From Macrostomum hystrix (Eukaryota > Platyhelminthes > Macrostomidae), in the NCBI GenBank assembly GCA_950097015.1, contig CATNEN010000030.1, positions 729,001 through 793,000 on the forward strand: a stretch of 64,000 bases of DNA, read 5' to 3'. Positions within the stretch are counted from its first letter, which is position 1, and every line of letters begins with the position of its first letter. Under the pieces are notes generated by a model. It was not told the DNA's origin, searched no databases, and saw nothing but the letters and a program-made list of their open reading frames with translations. Shown here piece after piece: positions 57,480 to 64,000 of the stretch. The translations under genes were made by a program, and so were the position numbers.

Positions 57480-58685
57480 CGAAGCCCATATAGTTACAAA
57501 AAAATGTATTCCTTTTTGGCGATATGAACGCACTATAATGAAAATTTCAGCTTTAGGAAGGCTTTATTAAATCTACATAGGTTTTTTAATAGCTTTCAGC
57601 AAACAAAAAATATTTTGTATCTACTAGCGTAAGAATCGCCCCAAAGACTAAAGTACACCCAAACTACCAAAACGTAGATGAATAAACACATTTCTCTGAT
57701 TGAAATAGAAAAGCAATGATCTGCGTTGTACTTTGGTCAAGAAATTTAGTCCAATCGGTGCGTTGCACTGGCCTCAGTCAGACAAGCTGCTGTACAGAAA
57801 GGCATTAAAAAAACAACGTGCCTGAAAAATGCCAACATGAAAGCCACTGGTTCTTTATACAATAGGTCCAATGTTAATAGTGGATTAGGAAGTTCAATAT
57901 TTAGCAAAAGGCCTTCTCTCTCAACTCCTCAGAGCCAAGGTGCAGATCTTTATTGACAAGCCCGGAGACCAACGGATGTCAATCATGCTGCCAAGGACAG
58001 AAGATGGTGCACATACTGACATAAACCTATATATTCATGTATGCATATATGCAGCACTGATTTGCAATTGGTGCTTCTCTAAATGCTGCAAAGTAAATAA
58101 CTCCTTTCTGGGAAACAAAATACCTGACAGGGATTTATTTTGTCTGGAAAAGTACGATATGTCATTTCCATGACTCGTTATTTTGTGCCTAGCTTTGTAC
58201 ACTTTTGCTACTAGGAGTAGGCAATAACTAATATGTAGGATAATAGTTTCCAGAGAACATTTATCTACCTGTCTATCTATCTATCTATCTATCTAACATA
58301 AGTTGCTTCAATGAAAGCAACAGTTGCAATTTCCTGCATGCTCTAAGAGTTTCGCTGCGTTTTCGGACAATAATCAAGTAGTTTTTGCGTAAATAAAGAA
58401 ATATGACAAGGCGTAATTTAATCGCATTTGCATGCTAAATTGAATAAACGGCGGTTGGTGTGGACCGATGTAGGCAATACGCTTGTATTTAGATATTGTT
58501 GGGTATATTTTTTATGATGTATTCGAGCCGTAAGAAGGGGGGTATAAATAAAGGAGTAAGACATTTGATACATTTGATCAGAAGCCTGCAATAACGAATA
58601 TTTAAGTAGCAGCCATCAAATGCTCTGCCTGTTTTAATTAACTTTTGAGACTGCCCTCGACCCTCTCCTTTTAAACCCTTCAACA
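57480..58685. other. Mostly unique DNA; possible exon and (CTAT)n
   Basis: 57,937-58,040 (+) follows an acceptor-like GAGCCAAG and reads VQIFIDKPGDQRMSIMLPR, protein-like but unrecognised and without partner exons. A short (CTAT)n microsatellite is at 58,270-58,295. Confidence 0.35.
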
Positions 58686-58689
58686 TCCA

Positions 58690-58985
58690 CCCTACTCCCT
58701 TCAACACTCCCTCTGAATTTCTAACAATTGGACACCTATCTTCCTAGCTCCATCTCACTTCTGACCCTTCGACACCCATCTCACTCCCTCCGACTTCTAA
58801 TAACCCTTCGATACCCACTTCACTCCCTCACTTTCTAAATCGTTGACACCCACCCCACTCCTTCTAAATTTCTGACTCTTTGACAACCACCTCACCCCCT
58901 CACTTTCTAACCCTTCGACACCCACCTCACCCCCTCGTTTTCTAAATCTTTAACACCCACCCCACGCCCTCTAACTTTCTAACTT
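58690..58985. repeat. Decayed 36-bp minisatellite related to the 57.0-57.5 kb array
   Basis: About eight diverged copies containing CCTTCGACACCCACCTCAC and CCCTCTAACTTTCTAA. Same unit as the array 1.2 kb upstream, with point changes and indels in every copy, so it looks older or no longer homogenised. Confidence 0.8.
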
Positions 58986-59317
58986 TCCAATCATTGGGCT
59001 ACGCATTCACCAAAGTGTATTTTTTTTATTTTCTTTTTACGAAGAGTCGAGCAGAGCTCAATTAGTATGAACCAATCAAATTCATGAGAATGAATGTTAT
59101 TAAAACTAAGGTGGAAACTTCGGGTCAGAGGTACACACATATACAAGTCAAGTCCTATAGACTTGGATAGCGTTTTGCAACAGCGCCAAGGGAGGAAGAT
59201 TTTGAGATTTCGATTGCGTTGAAAAGTAGAAAACAAATGAAATATTGTTTGTCAATAATGCAGAATCTCCCTAAATTGACAATGCGCTGCGCCGTAGTTC
59301 AGAACTCAGAATTTCAC

Positions 59318-60231
59318 TCAGGGATTTCCTCGTGGAGTTTCCACCCTGGCCGACTGCGCGCCAGCTGTTGGCCTCCTGCCATAGCTTCCGCTCCTCTTCC
59401 GTTCGCGCCTGCGCGCCTTCCTCTGCTTCCGGCGCAGTCTCCGCTTCTCCCGACGCTTCCGCTTGCACTCGGGTGTGTTGCACTTGGCCCGCCGACCGCC
59501 ACCAGCCGGAGCTCGACCGGCTGTCCGGACGGCCTTGCGGCCTCGTCGACCTTTGCGACTCTTGCGGCTGCGCTTTCGCTTCTTACGACTGCTGCGCCGC
59601 TCTCTATCGTCGGCGCGGCTTCCAGCGGCTGCGGCCGGCCCGACCTCGGTCCTGGGTCTGCTTTGAAGTCAAAGAAAATTGCAGTGCGAGTGTATCTCCA
59701 AATCTAGAGGAGGTACTAGCCTAGTGGTTCGAAGGTCGGGGGTTCGATTCCCGACTCCACTAGAGCAATCGGTTTTCTTTAGCAAGACATTAAGACATTA
59801 CATTGCTTGTTTGTCTGTCTGGACCTGCAATAATTTCGTAAATCCAGAGTGTAGACAAAAATTTAAGCTATATGATAGAAATTATAAGCAACAGAAAGAA
59901 CTTTTTTGTTTTTTCGTTATCATTGATCTAATGGAACGGTTGTAGCCTAGTTTTTGGTGCGACTTGAAGGGCTGGGGGTTGCGTCCTTTTGTGTCCTTTT
60001 GCAAGACACTTTAACTCGGCTGTGGCGCCCCCCTTCAGATGCGCCGACTCAATAGAGATGTCTCGACCTCTGAAGATTGGCGACTCACCTGTCGACCTGC
60101 TGGTTGGCTGCCTGCAGGATAGCCGAGCCTTCAGGCGCCAGACGCTGACCGGATGGCGTCGCCTCGCAGAGTACTAGACAGGCAGCGATGCCGGCTGCCA
60201 GGATTAGAGCCGCCGTGGCCAGACCTCTCAT
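59318..60231 (-). CDS. Secreted, strongly basic Arg/Lys-rich protein (two exons)
   Basis: Exons 60089-60231 and 59318-59660 join in phase 2 (donor CAG/GTGAGT; acceptor CAAAG followed by CAG), giving 161 residues. The N-terminus is a clear signal peptide (MRGLATAALILAAGIAACLV, then LCEATPSG). After a short acidic-neutral part the protein is a run of basic clusters: SSRKKRKRSRKSRKGRRGRK, then RRAKCNTPECKRKRREKRR, then a further RRK-rich tail ending RVETPRGNP. Only two cysteines (KCNTPEC) lie in the basic region, besides those in the signal. Many dibasic sites could be prohormone-convertase targets or nucleic-acid/heparin-binding patches. The NAGNAG acceptor (AAAGCAG) would add or drop one residue. 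Family not recognised. Confidence 0.65.
59703..59790 (+). mobile_element. SINE family A, head only
   Basis: AGCCTAGTGGTTCGAAGGTC then GGGGGTTCGATTCCCGACTC: the tRNA-like head with A and B boxes but with about 15 bases deleted between them. It lies in the intron of the secreted basic protein gene. Confidence 0.7.
59938..60062 (+). mobile_element. SINE family A-like degenerate copy
   Basis: GTTGTAGCCTAGTTTTTGGT is a decayed A-box region, followed by CTGGGGGTTGCGTCC, TTGCAAGACACTTTAACTCG and GTGGCGCCCCCC, the usual order of this SINE type. It ends just before the donor of the secreted protein's first exon. Confidence 0.6.
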
Positions 60232-60239
60232 TTTGGCGA

Positions 60240-60850
60240 CCAAACTTTCTTCTAGAGGCAGTATGAAGGACAGAAATTTCCTAAGCGATGTGAGCTAGAT
60301 CTACAGAAGCGTGGATTATCGATGAAATAGAAGGATGGGATGAGGTTTCTATGAGGAGGAGGAGGAGGAGCAGTAGCGGAGAGTGGAGGTGAGGAAGGCT
60401 CTGAAGGCTAGAACTAGGTCCAATCGAAGCATCTAGTATATAGTACGGAAAGCAGGGCCAAGAGCCAAGCCGTACTGATGGAAGACTGCCCATATCTCTA
60501 ACCCCCGCCTCTGGTCCAATGGCCTATACAGTATCGGCCCGCTGCATGCTGCACAGGGTGAAAGCTTTGCTAGCTTCTCGCGTACACATACAGTACACGC
60601 GTGCAGTCTGAACGCTGAACAAGTCAAGCTAGTACAAGCGGATAGATGCATAAGATGAGGGTGCATGGATTGCATACTATCCTTCATTTACTCTCCTTCT
60701 TTACTATTTCTTTAACAACACAGTCTTCTTTATTCTACCTGTATGATCAAAGTAGGCCCAAATTGGTCATTCGGTTTAGAAGCTATCGGGAATAGGCAGT
60801 GGGTATTTATAGCATCCCCGTGATTTGCTTTTCCAGGGGAGAAATAGCGA
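60240..60850. other. Upstream region of the secreted basic protein gene
   Basis: No gene seen. A (GAG)n run at 60,353-60,372 and a C/T-rich minus strand are the only structure; it probably holds the promoter and 5' UTR of the minus-strand gene. Confidence 0.45.
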
Positions 60851-60854
60851 GGTC

Positions 60855-61080
60855 TTTTTACTGTTGGCCTCCCGCGCCAAGGTCCCTAGCTCGATTCCGC
60901 GGCGAGGCCACGTTTATTTTAATGGGGTCACAGCAAGCGAGACAAGGTCGATCTGCAGGGGGCTTGCAATTCACGGTCTTCAGGGACACCTACCTCACAG
61001 TGAAAGTGTACACTGCCTGACGAGAAAGTCAGGTCAGGTGTACACACCTGTGTGAGTATTGCCTGCGTACAGTATCCAAG
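60855..61080 (+). mobile_element. SINE family B, diverged copy
   Basis: Partial head GTTGGCCTCCCGCGCCAAGG, B box GCTCGATTCCGCGGCGAGGC, diverged middle, then AAAGTGTACACTGCCTGACG and GTGTACACACCTGTGTGAG. The tail after the TG-rich part is missing. Confidence 0.75.
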
Positions 61081-61526
61081 GTCCACTAGTATATCTAGCT
61101 AACTACTATAGTAGTCCTTGACTGCAAATTTGTGAAAATTTCTTCAGTATACGCTTCTTTTGACTTCTTTTAACGCTTTCATCAGCGTATACATATGTGT
61201 ATTAATGATTGAGCGAGTGACATCTTTCGATATAAACAATTGATAATTAATCGGCAGTCAGTTTATTGCAGTGAAACATGTACATAATGTAATACAGTAA
61301 ATACTTGAAATGTCTCTGGGATAAGTAAGTATATTTCCAATCGATTACTAAATCCGTCGTAAACAAAAAACGTTTTTGATCTATACCGAATTTCAGAGCA
61401 CTGCCTTCCTACAGCCCAAGCAGTAGCAGCAGCAAAACTGCTTTGTGCGGATATCATCGCATCAAATTTTTCTGACAAACAGAGAGGCACCGAATTGAAG
61501 CTAATTTAAGATTTTAAGCTTCAACA

Positions 61527-61694
61527 CTAAGGACTTAGTCCAACGGATTTTGGCACTTTCATCCGGATCAGCGTGTAGATTATTCTTCTCGGATCTACCG
61601 CCTGCCAGACTGGCAGCGTTAGCAGCCGTTGATACGATAAGGCGAGTGAGACTCCAAAAACCAAAAACACTTCGCAGATCGCTAAAGGTGTCAT
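61527..61694 (-). CDS. Small ORF with signal-peptide-like N-terminus
   Basis: A 55-residue ORF begins MTPLAICEVFLVFGVSLALS, a good hydrophobic leader, and continues with a short Arg-containing part (PRR, then RMKVPK). It could be a small secreted peptide precursor or a single-TM microprotein, or chance. There are no splice partners and no repeat. Low confidence. Confidence 0.2.
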   Translation of the reverse strand: MTPLAICEVFLVFGVSLALSYQRLLTLPVWQAVDPRRIIYTLIRMKVPKSVGLSP

Positions 61695-61744
61695 TCTGAT
61701 TCTGAGAAATGATTGAAATGGGATTTGAAGGGACCATGTAAATT

Positions 61745-64000
61745 AGAAGAAAGCTTGTTGGCTGAAATAAAAAAATTTAGTTGCATCAATGATAATTTAT
61801 TAAGAACAGAAACCTACCCACGACAGCAGGTCACTTGTTTATTAACATCATTATGTTCGCATTTACCTAACTTTAATACATAACTTTACATAAAGAGGAA
61901 TTTTAAATTTATCTGAAATCTAAATATTCAGTATCATTTCTTTAAAGCAAAACTCTGTGGACTTAATAAAGATTTGTCAACTTAAAACGAAACAGTTTGT
62001 TAAAAACGGTAAAAAAATTTAAAATAGAACTGGTCGTTTATTATTTTTTATCCCGGTTGACATTATGTTTGTGACAGGTGGTCCATTGTAATTTTCTCCT
62101 ATATCCTGTCCATGTCCGTATTTACTTTAGAATACTGCTACACCAACATCTTTGCTATTGTAAGTATTTTTTCTGTCTGTTTTAAAATTTTTTTTATTTC
62201 TTGATGCTATTAAATTAAACATGAATCGTGATTCAACCAGTCACCCTTTAGCCAAAAGATCTCATAATAATACTATTCTCTAAATTAGATACTGCAAGAA
62301 CTAATTTATATTTATCTACAAATCCTCAAGCTAGTAATATATTTTCTTATTTTTAGAAAATTTTGCTTCAAAGTTTAATTAATTAGTCCTAAAATTTATT
62401 TGAGACAGTATATAGGCTAGACATGGTTAATCTTATCTAGATTAAGATGAAATAATTATATTTAAATATAGAGTAAGTAGTTCTACTATTGCAATAAGCT
62501 TTATATCTATTTATTTTTTACTTTAATCATTGCATTCAGTAGAAGTAAGTATGTATTTCTTTAAGAATAGCAGTGGCATTGTTGCAGTTTGTTTTGTGTA
62601 ATAATTTTTTAGCTTTTAAAAGAAGAAGCATCAAATGTAAACAAACAATACAGTAACAGCAGGCATTCTCTTTTAAAAATGATTTTTATGTTCTTAACAT
62701 AAAATTGTTAGTTTTAGTGTATCAAATAGACTGTTTGTAACCAGCTTGTCCTAATTTTAAGCACTAGGGCCTACAAATGATTATTATTCCCAGATCCCAC
62801 AAATACATGTATCATGTGGTGTAAATTTACTTTCATTCGCAAAATATTTTCTTTTAAAATGTTGAATGATGAAGTGGATAATGTCAACTGGTAACACAAC
62901 TGGTGGGAAACATTTTTATAATGGCACTGAGCATTGCTTAGTTCAGTTCAATGTAGTCCTGACTGTCTCAGATTCCTAAACTGGGTAATAATGACAAATC
63001 CAGTACAGAATGCTGCCAAAAGCCTTGGCAGGCCCCTGGTGAAGGCATTGCCATAGATACTCTTGGATGTGCAATTCAAAGAGGACATTGCTAGTGCCAT
63101 GCCACATATCCACAATCCACGATGGTCTTGGGGGCTGTCCAGCCATTTGCAAATCAGAAGAGTCTCAAAGTCTCTAAAATCCAAACTATAGTGAGGGCTC
63201 AATAAAACTCAGTCGAGTTTCTGTGCCCCAAACAACTTTACGTGGCTCTTATGGGCCATAGACAACTCCCATTTGTCATTCCATGTCATTGGCACCATTT
63301 TAAAAGTGGAAAATAATTTAGCAAACGAAAGTAATTTTAGAGACTAGAGTAGTGCTTTTCCTTTTTTGTCATTTAAATTGTATTTTATACAACAGATCAG
63401 TATTATGGTCATTGTGCCTCTAAGTTTCAGAGCCTGCTGGGCCCTTAAGTACTCTGCATTATATATTCAATTTTTACATATTTACTTTATTGGCATTGAA
63501 GACTAGCTAGACAGATAAGATATACTCCTGCATCTTAATAATTTGTTCTAAATTGAAGTGTATGTACAATGCTTTTTTCATACTATTCTTTATTTTTTAA
63601 GACATTTCACATCACTAATTTACTTTTCAATATGTTCAAACTCACTATACAAAAATTTTATTAAAAATTCTAAATATGTTCTAATCTAGAGTTCCAAATC
63701 TACATGTTCTTGTGATTGTTTTTTTAGATATGCATTCTATATCGTACATCATCTTCCAGTAGCATATGTAACCTTAAGTTTAATATAAACCTAAACTTAT
63801 AAGGGTTCATACTCATTATATTTTAGACCTGATTCATTTTTGTTGGTAAAGAAATATTTCACATCTACAATACACATCTAGTGCAAGTCAATTATTAGTT
63901 GGAGTCATCCAATGTACTTTCTACACTGGTTTCCTAAATCCATGATGGACGTATGACTCAGTAAAATTTTATTTAGCACCCTGAATTTGACTCCATAGTA
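61745..64000. other. AT-rich stretch with no gene recognised
   Basis: Both strands were read. Only short ORFs occur, without motifs, tandem repeats or recognisable SINE. It continues past the window edge. Confidence 0.6.

Overview
This is a eukaryotic, animal nuclear genomic window. It has spliced genes with GT-AG introns whose phases join correctly, tRNA-derived SINEs, a hAT-type DNA element, a decayed non-LTR retrotransposon, and many minisatellites. The protein set (RNF38/44-type RING ligase, NR3/ERR-like nuclear receptor, DHHC acyltransferase, peptide-type GPCR, claudin/PMP22-like four-TM protein) is metazoan. The divergence of the receptor and GPCR and the repeat style suggest a spiralian invertebrate, possibly a flatworm, but no sequence here fixes the species.

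Layout. 1-6.9 kb (+): five joined exons of an RNF38/RNF44-like E3 ligase whose 5' end lies outside the window; the last exon needs two frame changes to read through. An unassigned GC-rich ORF sits in its last intron. 7-9.9 kb: AT-rich DNA and two minisatellites. 10.0-13.3 kb (-): an ERR-like nuclear receptor of three exons with a SINE next to each visible splice donor. 14.3-15.5 kb: a hAT-type MITE with perfect 8-bp target-site duplications and a minisatellite filling its interior. 17.4-18.7 kb (-): a DHHC palmitoyltransferase with a reduced cysteine-rich domain. 21.5-24.0 kb: a broken LINE-like element whose ORF1 joins an AlkB-like 2OG-Fe(II) oxygenase domain to zinc knuckles and is followed by an endonuclease fragment. 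25.2-26.4 kb (+): an intronless class A GPCR. 28.5-47.6 kb: a very gene-poor tract packed with about ten minisatellites, each with its own 19-34-bp unit, holding only a few weak exons. 49.9-53.6 kb (-): a claudin-like four-TM protein with a minisatellite in intron 1. 54-59 kb: more minisatellites. 59.3-60.2 kb (-): a two-exon gene for a secreted, strongly basic protein. 61.7-64 kb: AT-rich DNA with no gene seen.

The genes do not form a pathway; they are independent animal genes separated and invaded by repeats. The points most worth a second look are the AlkB-LINE fusion with a lost iron ligand, the hAT element carrying a minisatellite, the SINEs abutting splice donors in the receptor gene, the 1,075-bp higher-order duplication in the 4.6-kb array, the unusual zinc-finger spacing of the receptor, and the unannotated secreted basic protein. 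Exon limits were worked out by eye from splice signals and phase; none was tested against transcripts.
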